DNA of 36,051 bases from a virus. Below the pieces are notes generated by a model. The model was given only the letters and a program-made list of their open reading frames with translations. It was not told the origin of the DNA and ran no database searches. The stretch covers positions 1-36,051 of IMG/VR virus record IMGVR_UViG_3300008453_000575. One strand, 5' to 3'. Position 1 is the first letter of the stretch, and each line of letters opens with the position of its first letter. Both the position numbers and the translations under genes were made by a program. This document shows positions 6,535 to 13,740 of this stretch, piece after piece.

Positions 6535-6887
6535 CAAAAGAGCAGTACATAGGTTATAACGTTGTTGAATTAAGCGTACTTTTCCAGCGTTCTATTGAAA
6601 TATTAGACGAGCTTAAAAGGATAGACCATAAATTCAAAAACAAAGCCTTACAAAGCCAATTAACAGCAATCTATCCAAGTTTGGACAAGCAAACTAAATT
6701 ATACAATGAGTTTTATAATGTATCAACTGAGGGTATAAATGCTTTTTACGATGTAACCAAAAAAAATGCTGAGTACATTATGAACTATAACATTTTAGAC
6801 AAGGCTTTAATTTGTAATTTTTTAATGGCGCACGAGAAAGACCCGAAATCAGTAGAGGGAATAATCACTAAAGTATTGAAGAAATGA
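6516..6887 (+). CDS. Hypothetical protein (123 aa)
   Basis: A soluble, mainly helical protein with no motif I can name. It has a long helical first half (VVELSVLFQRSIEILDELKR) and ends in a Lys-rich helix. The start at 6516 is supported by overlap with the ribbon-helix-helix gene, and its stop overlaps the next gene as ATGA, so it is the middle member of a three-gene operon under P2. No paralogue seen in the window. Confidence 0.7.
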   Translation: MENIELTKEQYIGYNVVELSVLFQRSIEILDELKRIDHKFKNKALQSQLTAIYPSLDKQTKLYNEFYNVSTEGINAFYDVTKKNAEYIMNYNILDKALICNFLMAHEKDPKSVEGIITKVLKK

Positions 6888-7093
6888 AAACAACTAAACA
6901 AATAGCCGATATGTGCGGAGTAACAACTAATACGATTAATAATTTATTAAGAACAACGCATATAAATAAAGTAATTGACAACGGTAACTCTTGTTTTTTA
7001 GATGAAGATGCAGAAATTATTATAAATAAATTAATCAGTTTGGGTAAGGTAGAATATTTAATATTAGAATCTAAAATGAATAATGTAAAATAA
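6884..7093 (+). CDS. Small HTH protein, excisionase/MerR-like
   Basis: A 69-residue protein with an N-terminal helix-turn-helix, TTKQIADMCGVTTNTINNLLR (about residues 3-23), then a wing-like segment and LDEDAEIIINKLI. This layout is that of excisionase and MerR-type winged HTH proteins, which bend or read DNA. In a lysogenic phage it could be a directionality factor, but no integrase is present, so a transcriptional role is as likely. It starts by ATGA overlap with the preceding gene and ends before a hairpin terminator. Confidence 0.68.
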   Translation: MKTTKQIADMCGVTTNTINNLLRTTHINKVIDNGNSCFLDEDAEIIINKLISLGKVEYLILESKMNNVK

Positions 7094-7139
7094 ATTACTA
7101 TATTTGTAACTCTCTCTTTTAGTTGTGATTCATTTTTGA

Positions 7140-7169
7140 ACCCGTTATGAAAATAGCGGGTTTTTTTTG
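7140..7169 (+). terminator. Rho-independent terminator after HTH gene
   Basis: ACCCGTTAT pairs with ATAGCGGGT (nine pairs, one wobble) around a short loop, followed by eight T. It separates the P2 operon from the replication promoter P3, whose TTG overlaps the end of the T-run. Confidence 0.85.
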
Positions 7170-7199
7170 TTGGTTATTTAAAAAAAAGTTTTATATTTG
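7170..7199 (+). promoter_or_regulatory. Replication promoter P3 (no palindromic operator)
   Basis: TTG at 7170-7172, exactly 19 bases, then TATATTTG at 7192-7199: a perfect Bacteroidetes promoter. Unlike P1, P2, P4 and P5 it lacks the TTTTGA...TCAAAA palindrome, so it is probably regulated in another way. Transcription should start near 7205, just before a structured leader. Confidence 0.82.
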
Positions 7200-7206
7200 T
7201 ACTTGT

Positions 7207-7295
7207 AGTTACGGTTTGGCGACATAGTAACTTAAAGAAATTATATAACCCTACAAGGATAAAGAACGCCAAACCTCTTTTGAATTGTGGGGTTT
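7207..7295 (+). ncRNA. Structured 5' leader, possible pseudoknot switch
   Basis: AGTTAC (7207-7212) pairs perfectly with GTAACT (7227-7232). The loop of this hairpin holds GGTTTGGCG (7213-7221), which pairs perfectly with CGCCAAACC (7267-7275), giving an H-type pseudoknot. Part of that distal strand (7271-7277) can instead pair with GTGGGTTT-like bases at 7289-7295 in a second hairpin. The two structures exclude each other. The leader of about 110 bases begins at the predicted transcript start, while other leaders here are about 10-35 bases. No known riboswitch class recognised. Confidence 0.55.
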
Positions 7296-7316
7296 ACTTA
7301 TTTAATAATATATATT

Positions 7317-7571
7317 ATGAAAAAAACAAAAACTAAAGAAATCTTATCAGTAGATTTGAGTACTTGGAACGAAAGTATTAAAAGTAAAATTGAGTCTGTT
7401 ACATTAGATTCAGTTACTTTAGACGTATTTAAGGAGGGAGTAGAAGAATTGTATTTTACTGTTTGCTTTAAAGAATCAAATGAGTTTAAAGGAGAAGTGA
7501 ATTTAAGAAAAAAGATAGAGCGTCTTTTAAAAACAAATAAAGTTATCTACTTTTATAATTTACCTTTTTAA
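7317..7571 (+). CDS. Hypothetical protein (84 aa) preceding primase
   Basis: I chose the ATG at 7317 (MKKTKTKEILSVD). A frame extension to 7287 would start inside the structured leader and add a hydrophobic stretch that does not fit. The protein is alpha/beta, charged and soluble, ends in VIYFYNLPF, and has no recognised domain. It is the first gene after promoter P3 and its stop lies 9 bases before the primase-helicase start, so it is probably a replication accessory factor. The final LPF may be chance, although it resembles the SSB-like tip. Confidence 0.68.
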   Translation: MKKTKTKEILSVDLSTWNESIKSKIESVTLDSVTLDVFKEGVEELYFTVCFKESNEFKGEVNLRKKIERLLKTNKVIYFYNLPF

Positions 7572-7580
7572 AAAATAATT

Positions 7581-9875
7581 ATGAAAATGGAGGTAAACAA
7601 AATAAAATTATTTCACGATAACTTTAGTATAATTACGGTTTCGGATAATAAAGTTCCAAACTTTTCATGGAAAAAAAGCCAAACTGAAAAAATAAGTTTT
7701 GATGAATTTTCTAAAAACTATAATTACAAAGGCGGAATATTTAGAAAAGATGGAACTGAAATACCAGCTACTACTAATTTCGGTATTGTAACAGGATTTG
7801 ATGACTTAGAAGTAATAGATATTGATTTAAAAGTATTTAGTACTGCTAAAGAACAAAAGGAGTTTTGGGATGAATATTTAGGATATTTGAAAGATAATAT
7901 TTTAGACTTTGATGAAAAATTTGTAATCTATAAAACCAAAAATGCTGGGTATCATATTCTTTATAAATCAAAAAGAGTAGAGGGAAATCTTAAATTAGCA
8001 AAACTTAAAGGTCATAAAGAAGCTGTGATTGAAACACGAGGAAAGGCGGGTTATGTTTTTGCATATCCTGATAATAAAGTTTCAAAAAATTCATACCATC
8101 AAATAGATTATATTTCAGATAACGACCATTTTACTTTGATGTCATTTTCTAAAATGTATAACTACGTTGAAGAAATTCCAATCGAGCCAAAAAAAAACAA
8201 ACAAGAGTTTCAAGAAAATGAGATTGCGTGCTGGGATGACTACAATGATAAAACAGATATTTTTGATGTTATAGGTTCTGACTTTAAAGTAGTGGCTAAT
8301 CAATCTAAAAAGTACATTATTAAAAGACATGGTTCTACTTCTCCGCATAGTGGTTATGTGTATAAAGAGGATAATAGAATGTTTCTTTTTAGCACAGGTA
8401 CTATTTACCCACACGAAAAACAAATAACTCCTTTTATAGCTTATACTTGGAAATATCATAACGGAGATTTTTCAGCAGCATCAAAAGACATTTATCAAAA
8501 AGGTTATGGTTCTCGTTTAAAGTCAAAAATAAACGAACTTAAAGAAGATATTCACATCCAAACTATTATTAAAAAAGAGGACTTAGTATTCCCTATTGAT
8601 ATATTTCCTATTGATATACAAAATTATATTTTAGAATGTAACTCAAAGTTAGATAGTTCTATTGAATATATGGGATGTTCTTTACTTTGGCTTATTTCTG
8701 TATGTGTTGGTAACTCTATTGATGTTGAGGTTAAAAAAGGATGGAATGAAAATTTATCTATTTGGTTATCTATTGTTGGTAAAGCTGGACTTGGTAAAAC
8801 TCCGAGTATTAATAATATTATTTATCCATTAGCAAAAATAAACGCTAAAGAGATAAAAAACTTTATGAAAGAAAACGAAAAGTATGAATATTATATTAAA
8901 TTAAGCGAAAAAGATAAAAAGGAACATAGCGAAGTTTTAAAACCATCAAAAACACAATTTATAGCAAACGATATTACATTAGAAGCATTAGTGGATTTAC
9001 ACCAAGAAAGTGATAATTGTGTAGGAGTTTTTAAAGATGAGCTTGCTGGCTGGCTTAAAGATATGAATAAGTATCGTGAGGGTTCGGATTTAGAATTTTG
9101 GCTAAGTACTTGGAGCGGTAAAAGTGTAAACTTTAATCGTAAAACGGCTAAGAGTTCATTTGTAGAAAAACCATTTATACCAGTTCTAGGGGGTATTCAA
9201 CCAAGTATTTTTAATACTTTTTATACTGATGAAAATAAAGATAACGGTTTTATGGATAGGATGTTACTTTGTTATCCTGATTTAAAAATTGATTATTATA
9301 ATGAAAATGAAATTGAAGATGCTATTTTAAGCTGGTATAAAGAAAGTGTTATATCTTTTTACGATACAATTAAAAGCATTATCAAACGTGATGAAGATGG
9401 CGATATAATAACTCTAACTGCTAAATTCTCAGAGGATGCAAAAATTGAATGGAAGCGTATATTTAATGAAATGACCGATGTACAAAATAATGAAGAAGAA
9501 AATGAGTACTTAAAATCTATGTTTCCTAAGCAAAAGTCTTACATACCTCGTTTTGCTTGTTTATTGCACGTTTTTAACGAGTTTTTTAGTGAGGGTGGTA
9601 ATACATTACTAATATCAAAAGAAAGTATCTTAAACGCTGAGAAATTAAGTAAGTACTTTATCGCTACGGCTAAAAAGATAAAGGTTAATTCAGTTGAGGT
9701 TTCAAAGATTAAAAATACCATAACACTTAACAAAGGTAAAAATGAAAAAGAAAAGCTATTTGAAATATGGAAAGTAAATAAAAAATTCAATAGAAGTGAA
9801 ACAGCTGAACTTTTAGGTATAAGTAGGAGAACATCACAAAACTGGATTAAAGAGTTTGAAAGTGCGCAAAAGTAG
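7581..9875 (+). CDS. Primase-polymerase/helicase (PrimPol + DUF3987)
   Basis: A 764-residue replication protein. The N-terminus is an archaeo-eukaryotic-type primase/polymerase domain, with D80-I-D82 as the metal site and H125 in YHILYK as the second motif. From about residue 340 it is a DUF3987-type SF3/RecA-like helicase, with Walker A G400-KAGLGK-T407 and KDELAGWLKDM and LGGIQP motifs further on. Residues about 738-764 (NRSETAELLGISRRTSQNW) form a C-terminal helix-turn-helix. The iteron cluster starts in its last codons, so this helix-turn-helix may recognise the origin; that is inference. It should both prime and unwind phage DNA. The methionine at 7587 is an alternative start. Confidence 0.88.
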   Translation: MKMEVNKIKLFHDNFSIITVSDNKVPNFSWKKSQTEKISFDEFSKNYNYKGGIFRKDGTEIPATTNFGIVTGFDDLEVIDIDLKVFSTAKEQKEFWDEYLGYLKDNILDFDEKFVIYKTKNAGYHILYKSKRVEGNLKLAKLKGHKEAVIETRGKAGYVFAYPDNKVSKNSYHQIDYISDNDHFTLMSFSKMYNYVEEIPIEPKKNKQEFQENEIACWDDYNDKTDIFDVIGSDFKVVANQSKKYIIKRHGSTSPHSGYVYKEDNRMFLFSTGTIYPHEKQITPFIAYTWKYHNGDFSAASKDIYQKGYGSRLKSKINELKEDIHIQTIIKKEDLVFPIDIFPIDIQNYILECNSKLDSSIEYMGCSLLWLISVCVGNSIDVEVKKGWNENLSIWLSIVGKAGLGKTPSINNIIYPLAKINAKEIKNFMKENEKYEYYIKLSEKDKKEHSEVLKPSKTQFIANDITLEALVDLHQESDNCVGVFKDELAGWLKDMNKYREGSDLEFWLSTWSGKSVNFNRKTAKSSFVEKPFIPVLGGIQPSIFNTFYTDENKDNGFMDRMLLCYPDLKIDYYNENEIEDAILSWYKESVISFYDTIKSIIKRDEDGDIITLTAKFSEDAKIEWKRIFNEMTDVQNNEEENEYLKSMFPKQKSYIPRFACLLHVFNEFFSEGGNTLLISKESILNAEKLSKYFIATAKKIKVNSVEVSKIKNTITLNKGKNEKEKLFEIWKVNKKFNRSETAELLGISRRTSQNWIKEFESAQK

Positions 9876-10127
9876 TGCGCAAAGTGTAAACTGCGCAAAT
9901 CAAATTGCGCAGTAAAAACTCAATAAAATCAATACTTAACAAGCTAAAGTGCGCAATTTGCGCAGTACCTAAAGAATAATTAAAAAAATAAAAAATAAAA
10001 AAAATAATAATTTTTATAAGCAAGTGCGCAATTTGCGCAGTAAAACGTTCTAAAGCCTTATAAACATTGATAATCTACTGCGCAAAAGGTGCGCAAAAAG
10101 TGCGCAAAACAACTGTGCAAGTGCGCA
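9863..10127 (+). other. Probable replication origin: TGCGCA iterons around an AT-only tract
   Basis: Twelve exact TGCGCA hexamers occur in 265 bases, starting at 9863, 9876, 9892, 9906, 9950, 9959, 10025, 10034, 10079, 10090, 10101 and 10122. A thirteenth, TGTGCA, is at 10114. Two pairs form the larger palindrome TGCGCAATTTGCGCA. Between the clusters, about 9975-10017 is almost only A and T, like a DNA-unwinding element. It lies directly after the primase-helicase gene. An operator cluster is the alternative. Confidence 0.8.
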
Positions 10128-10146
10128 GTAATAAAAAGATATAAAA

Positions 10147-10749
10147 ATGAAAGAATTAATTAAAAGAATAGAAAAAGATAAGTTATATTTTTATTGTGAT
10201 GTTTTTAAAGAAATAGATTTATTTATGAAAAACCATCCTGATTATTTATATAAAATTAAAGATGGTCATAATGGATATATTTATTCTAACAATCCTACTT
10301 GGGGGAAAAATAACTTTTGCTTTTATATATTAAATGATAATAATGAAAAAATACCAATATCACATACTTTTAGTTTAGTTAAGGATTTAAAAAAACAGGA
10401 AACATTAAAAGCTTTTAGAACTTCTATAGATTCTGAAATAATTAAATTTAAAAATGATTTTAAGCCAAATATTACTAAATGTGCTATTACAGGAGAAATT
10501 ATAAAAAGTTTATCTAACTTACACGTTGACCATCATAACCAAGATTTTTCAGTTGTAGTTGAATTGTTTTTAAAAAAATATAATAAAACATATTCAGATT
10601 TATACAAATATGTTATAGTAGTAAATACAAAAAGATTCTTTAATAATAAACACCTTATTGATTATTTTATTGAATTTCATAATCAAAACACAACATTAAG
10701 ATATACTACTCAATTTGCTAATCTTAGTAAAAAAAGACAAAAATTATAA
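10147..10749 (+). CDS. HNH-like protein of the DUF3223 type
   Basis: A 200-residue protein. Residues 1-105 are alpha/beta and not recognised. The C-terminal half has the pattern C112-x-x-TGE ... H126-VDHHNQDF (His at 126, 129 and 130) and then FHNQNTTLRYTTQFANLSKKR, as in DUF3223 phage proteins, which look like HNH endonucleases with one Cys-His metal site. A second CxxC pair is missing, so metal binding may be reduced. It lies between the origin and the helicase and shares one base with the latter. Nicking at recombination or replication intermediates is plausible but not shown. Confidence 0.7.
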   Translation: MKELIKRIEKDKLYFYCDVFKEIDLFMKNHPDYLYKIKDGHNGYIYSNNPTWGKNNFCFYILNDNNEKIPISHTFSLVKDLKKQETLKAFRTSIDSEIIKFKNDFKPNITKCAITGEIIKSLSNLHVDHHNQDFSVVVELFLKKYNKTYSDLYKYVIVVNTKRFFNNKHLIDYFIEFHNQNTTLRYTTQFANLSKKRQKL

Positions 10750-11987
10750 TGGATTTAAGACTATATCAAGTAGAATTATCAGACAAAGGAACTGAAATAC
10801 TAAAAAATAAAAAGTTTGTTTACTACTCAATAGAGCCTAGAGTAGGCAAAACACTTATAGCACTCCAAACGGCTCAAAATATTGGTGCAAGTAATGTTTT
10901 GTTTATTACTAAAATTAAAGCATTTAGCAGTATTGAAAATGATTATGAGGATATGGAGTATGATTTTAAACTAACAATCATAAACAAAGAAAGTATTCAC
11001 AAGCTAGATACTTATAATTTTGACTTAATTATTTATGATGAGGCGCACGGATTATTTTCAACCTATCCAAAGCCTAATAACTTTTATAAATTCGCAAAAG
11101 CTAATTTTAGTAAAATACCAGCTATTCTTTTAAGTGGTACTCCAGCAGTTGAAAGTTACTCACAAATATTCCACCAATTTAATTTTAGTATTCATTCGCC
11201 TTTTAAAGAATACATTAATTTTTATAAATGGGCAAAGGATTATGTGATAGTAACACAAAAGAAGCTAGGATATGGTTTAATAAATGATTACTCAAATGCA
11301 AGGATAGATTTAATACTTAATAAAATTAATTCCTATATGATTAAATTCACGCAAGCAGAAAGCGGATTTACATCAAAGGTAAATAAACAAGTTTTGTATT
11401 GCGATATGAAGCCAGTAGTTAGTTCTTTGATAAAAAAATTATTAACTGATAATATTATCGAGGGTAAAGATGAGGTTATAATAGCTGATACATCCGTTAA
11501 ACTACAACAAAAAATACACCAACTAGGAAGCGGAACTATAAAGTTTGAAAGTGGTAATAGCAAAACAATAGATAATTCAAAAGCCGTTTTTATTAAGGAT
11601 CATTTTAAAGATAAAAAGTTAGCAATTATATACTACTTCAAAGAAGAACTTAAAATGTTGCAAGAAGTATTTAGCGATTCAGTTACTACCGATTTAAACG
11701 AATTTAATACAACAGATAAACATTACATAGGGCAACAAGTAAGCAGTTGCGAGGGAATTAATTTATCAAAAGCGGATTGTTTAGTGTTTTTAAATATAGG
11801 TTTCAGTGGCAAAAATTTTGTTCAAGCTATTGATAGACTAACCACAAAAGAACGAACTGAAAACAATGTATATTTTATTTTGTCTAAAGATGGAATTGAT
11901 AAAGAAGTATTTAACCGAGTGAGTAAAAAAGAAACGTTTAATAATTCACATTTTAAAAAATATGCAAGAGAGCAAACTACAAAGTAA
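10749..11987 (+). CDS. Superfamily 2 DNA helicase (phage SNF2/DEAH type)
   Basis: A 412-residue helicase. Motif I is PRVGKT (residues 30-35), motif II is D97-EAH-100 and motif III is LSGTP. The second RecA domain carries GQQVSSCEGINLSKADCLVF and the arginine-finger segment FVQAIDRLTTKERT. An N-terminal Q-motif-like YQVE precedes motif I. It resembles the compact SF2 helicases of siphophages that work beside a primase and a VRR-NUC nuclease in branch migration or fork restart. The start shares one base with the HNH gene and the end overlaps the nuclease gene by 26 bases, so the three are coupled. Confidence 0.85.
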   Translation: MDLRLYQVELSDKGTEILKNKKFVYYSIEPRVGKTLIALQTAQNIGASNVLFITKIKAFSSIENDYEDMEYDFKLTIINKESIHKLDTYNFDLIIYDEAHGLFSTYPKPNNFYKFAKANFSKIPAILLSGTPAVESYSQIFHQFNFSIHSPFKEYINFYKWAKDYVIVTQKKLGYGLINDYSNARIDLILNKINSYMIKFTQAESGFTSKVNKQVLYCDMKPVVSSLIKKLLTDNIIEGKDEVIIADTSVKLQQKIHQLGSGTIKFESGNSKTIDNSKAVFIKDHFKDKKLAIIYYFKEELKMLQEVFSDSVTTDLNEFNTTDKHYIGQQVSSCEGINLSKADCLVFLNIGFSGKNFVQAIDRLTTKERTENNVYFILSKDGIDKEVFNRVSKKETFNNSHFKKYAREQTTK

Positions 11988-12243
11988 GATAATAAATTAT
12001 GCAAAACTAAAAGGATGGTTATACATTAAAATCATTAAAGCATCCGAATCAGGGCACTCAGACTTAATATTTTTTAAAAATGGAATTACTTTATTTATAG
12101 AGGTTAAAAAAACAACTGGAGGAGTTAAAAGTGAATTGCAAAATTACAGACAAAAACAATTTCAAAACAATAATTTTACTTGGGAGTTTATAGATAACTT
12201 TGATAATTTTAAAATACTGCTAAATGAAAACAATCATCAGTAA
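11962..12243 (+). CDS. VRR-NUC family nuclease (PD-(D/E)xK)
   Basis: A 93-residue minimal VRR-NUC nuclease. The PD-(D/E)xK active site is seen as D34 in SGHSDLIFF and E47-V-K49 in TLFIEVKK, and the following KSELQNYRQKQFQ helix is the usual continuation. Stand-alone phage VRR-NUC proteins of this size act on branched DNA such as Holliday junctions or flaps. Paired here with the SF2 helicase, it probably resolves replication and recombination intermediates before packaging. It overlaps the helicase by 26 bases and the next small gene by 20 bases. Confidence 0.85.
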   Translation: MQESKLQSKIINYAKLKGWLYIKIIKASESGHSDLIFFKNGITLFIEVKKTTGGVKSELQNYRQKQFQNNNFTWEFIDNFDNFKILLNENNHQ

Positions 12244-12376
12244 AGATTCTAGACCTCTTAGACTTTCAGCTATATTTAACGATAACGGCAAATGGAAGAT
12301 AAAAATTATATATCTTGATACCCTTGAATTTCAAGACATTACATACTCCGAAGAAACTATTTTAAAATTAATTTGA
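12224..12376 (+). CDS. Small hypothetical protein (50 aa)
   Basis: ATG at 12224 opens 50 codons ending in TGA at 12374-12376. The product looks beta-rich (LRLSAIFNDNGKWKIKIIYL) and ends in a short helix. It overlaps the nuclease gene by 20 bases and its stop lies within the left arm of the P4 operator. It closes the replication operon. No clear terminator lies between it and promoter P4, so read-through into the next operon is likely. No family recognised. Confidence 0.6.
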   Translation: MKTIISKDSRPLRLSAIFNDNGKWKIKIIYLDTLEFQDITYSEETILKLI

Positions 12377-12415
12377 AAAAAAGTATTGTTTAATCAAAAG
12401 TAGTTTGTATATTTG
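12371..12415 (+). promoter_or_regulatory. Middle/late promoter P4 with palindromic operator
   Basis: TTG at 12386-12388, 19 bases, then TATATTTG at 12408-12415. The operator has left arm ATTTGAAAAAA (12371-12381), spacer AGTATTG and right arm TTTAATCAAAA (12389-12399). Spacer and right arm are identical to P1. It is the only consensus promoter ahead of the gene block that runs to 34422. Confidence 0.78.
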
Positions 12416-12448
12416 TCAAACAAAAACAATCACAAAACATAAATAGAG

Positions 12449-12688
12449 ATGACAAATTCACAAGTAATTAAAGCAAACGGATTCAAAACTAAGAGAATTG
12501 AATCAGACCTTAAAGGAGTATTTGGTGGAAACTGTAACCACGTTATTGCGTTATTAAATGCAAATAATGAAGTATTATGCTTTGAAGGTAAACCTTACTT
12601 TCCTGCTGGTAGAGATAATGCTTTTGCTAGCTTAATTAAAAGCGGAGATATAAACGCTGAATGTTTCACCTTTAAATCATTAAACTAA
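12449..12688 (+). CDS. Hypothetical protein (79 aa)
   Basis: First gene after promoter P4. A small alpha/beta protein, with HVIALLNANNEVLCFEGKPY in its centre, no signal peptide, no membrane segment and no known motif. Its single-base overlap with the next gene (TAATG) shows it belongs to the chain of small coupled genes that leads to the sigma-like factor. Its position directly after a regulated promoter suggests an early or middle host-takeover function, but that is only a guess. Confidence 0.68.
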   Translation: MTNSQVIKANGFKTKRIESDLKGVFGGNCNHVIALLNANNEVLCFEGKPYFPAGRDNAFASLIKSGDINAECFTFKSLN

Positions 12689-12909
12689 TGAAAACACCAA
12701 TGCAACAATTATTTAGCCAATTAGAATTGGAACGCCCTGAACTATTTAATACAAAAACTTTAGAGGGTAGAAAATTTATAAACGATTATTATAAGTTTTT
12801 TGAAATGGAAAAGGAACAAATTATGGAATCCTATTCCGCTGGAGTTATGTCTCAGTTTGATTTGAGTATTGAAACAGGAGAACATTATTACAATAAAAAT
12901 TTTAAATAA
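12688..12909 (+). CDS. Hypothetical protein (73 aa)
   Basis: A small acidic helical protein (QLFSQLELERPELF at the start, FDLSIETGEHYYN near the end), with no recognised family. It begins on the last base of the preceding stop and its own stop is followed directly by the next start (TAAATG at 12907-12912), so translation probably passes from gene to gene. No membrane segments or metal sites. Function unknown. Confidence 0.65.
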   Translation: MKTPMQQLFSQLELERPELFNTKTLEGRKFINDYYKFFEMEKEQIMESYSAGVMSQFDLSIETGEHYYNKNFK

Positions 12910-13068
12910 ATGGCAACTAAACCACAGGAAACAATTTTCGAGTACGAGCAGAAAATTAAAAGAAATGCTAGTGAAGTGCTAGCATTAGCAAAAAAACAAG
13001 AACTAAAAAAACGTAAAACCCATGTTTGGGTAACGGAAGGTAAAACATCAATACTAAAGAAATTATGA
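12910..13068 (+). CDS. Small basic protein (52 aa)
   Basis: A 52-codon frame from ATG 12910 to TGA 13066-13068. The product is rich in lysine (LAKKQELKKRKTHVW) and has a helical middle, so it may bind nucleic acid. It starts one base after the preceding stop and overlaps the 18-codon frame downstream by ATGA. The unbroken overlaps on both sides are the main support. No family recognised. Confidence 0.6.
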   Translation: MATKPQETIFEYEQKIKRNASEVLALAKKQELKKRKTHVWVTEGKTSILKKL

Positions 13069-13121
13069 AACTATTTGAAAACCTTGCAATTAAATTAGCA
13101 AACTTAATATTTAGATTATGA
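13065..13121 (+). CDS. Micro-ORF, 18-residue amphipathic peptide
   Basis: Eighteen codons, MKLFENLAIKLANLIFRL, ending in TGA at 13119-13121. It begins with ATGA shared with the preceding gene and ends with ATGA shared with the next, so it exactly fills the gap between two coupled genes. The peptide forms an amphipathic helix with Leu, Ile and Phe on one side and Lys/Arg on the other. It may be a membrane-active peptide or only a coupling device that carries ribosomes to the next gene. Confidence 0.45.
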   Translation: MKLFENLAIKLANLIFRL

Positions 13122-13303
13122 AACCAGCAAACGAGAAAGCAAAAGAGTTAGTCAGACAATATTGGGATTTAGATATGAATATTGAATTTGCCAAACTATT
13201 TGCTTTAATAGCAATTCAAGAAGTACTAAGATGCGCGTTATTTGCAACCGATGAAATTTATAATTATTATTTAGAAGTTAAAATTGAAATAGAAAAGTTA
13301 TGA
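13118..13303 (+). CDS. Hypothetical protein (61 aa)
   Basis: A short helical protein (FAKLFALIAIQEVLRCALFA, about residues 22-41) with a moderately hydrophobic centre that is interrupted by charged residues, so a true membrane span is doubtful. It overlaps the 18-codon frame before it and the 142-codon gene after it, both as ATGA. No family recognised. It belongs to the small coupled genes between promoter P4 and the sigma-like factor. Confidence 0.62.
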   Translation: MKPANEKAKELVRQYWDLDMNIEFAKLFALIAIQEVLRCALFATDEIYNYYLEVKIEIEKL

Positions 13304-13728
13304 GCCCACAAGAAATGAAAGACTTATTTAAAGTCGATATAAGAGAGAAAAACTGCAAAAGGTATATGAGTTACCTTAAATGGTTATTAATTGAACAGGA
13401 GTTAAAAAAAGGGCGTGATTTAATGGAAGTAGCTATAGATGTAAATATGTCTTACTCACAAGTTACAAAAAATAGCAAAATGTTACAACAAGTGAAAAAT
13501 GGCGAAGTCTTTATAAAAGTAAAAAAAGCATTTGAAACAAAAGATGCAAAGCTATTTGAAACCTTAAAAGATTTTAGCAATACACCTAAAGCCGAACCCA
13601 AAGCTAAAAAGAAATGGAGTGTTGAAAAGATTATTAATACCTTGCGAAAAGATAACGGCCACCCACTATGGGATAAACAAATTTGCAATTTTACCGACGA
13701 AGATTATAATATATTACAAAAATTGTAG
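13300..13728 (+). CDS. Hypothetical protein with possible HTH (142 aa)
   Basis: A basic 142-residue protein. Residues about 40-62 (DLMEVAIDVNMSYSQVTKNS) read like a helix-turn-helix. A Lys/Ala/Pro-rich linker follows (TPKAEPKAKKK), then a C-terminal domain with WSVEKIINTLRKDNGHPLW. This two-domain form suggests a DNA-binding regulator or a replication accessory protein. It starts by ATGA overlap with the preceding gene, and the sigma-like gene follows 12 bases later. It could work with that factor in switching to late genes, which is inference from order. Confidence 0.62.
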   Translation: MSPQEMKDLFKVDIREKNCKRYMSYLKWLLIEQELKKGRDLMEVAIDVNMSYSQVTKNSKMLQQVKNGEVFIKVKKAFETKDAKLFETLKDFSNTPKAEPKAKKKWSVEKIINTLRKDNGHPLWDKQICNFTDEDYNILQKL

Positions 13729-13740
13729 TACATTTGGTAA

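Noticed and set aside
7100-7110. TATATTTG box at about 7100 as another promoter
   Set aside because: There is no TTG 19 bases upstream, and a terminator follows within 70 bases.
7287-7316. Upstream ATG extending the 84-residue protein
   Set aside because: The start lies in the structured leader and adds a hydrophobic stretch. ATG 7317 gives a normal soluble start.
9863-10127. TGCGCA cluster as a set of restriction or methylation sites only
   Set aside because: The dense local cluster with an AT-only centre in a gene-free gap next to the primase fits an origin better than chance sites.
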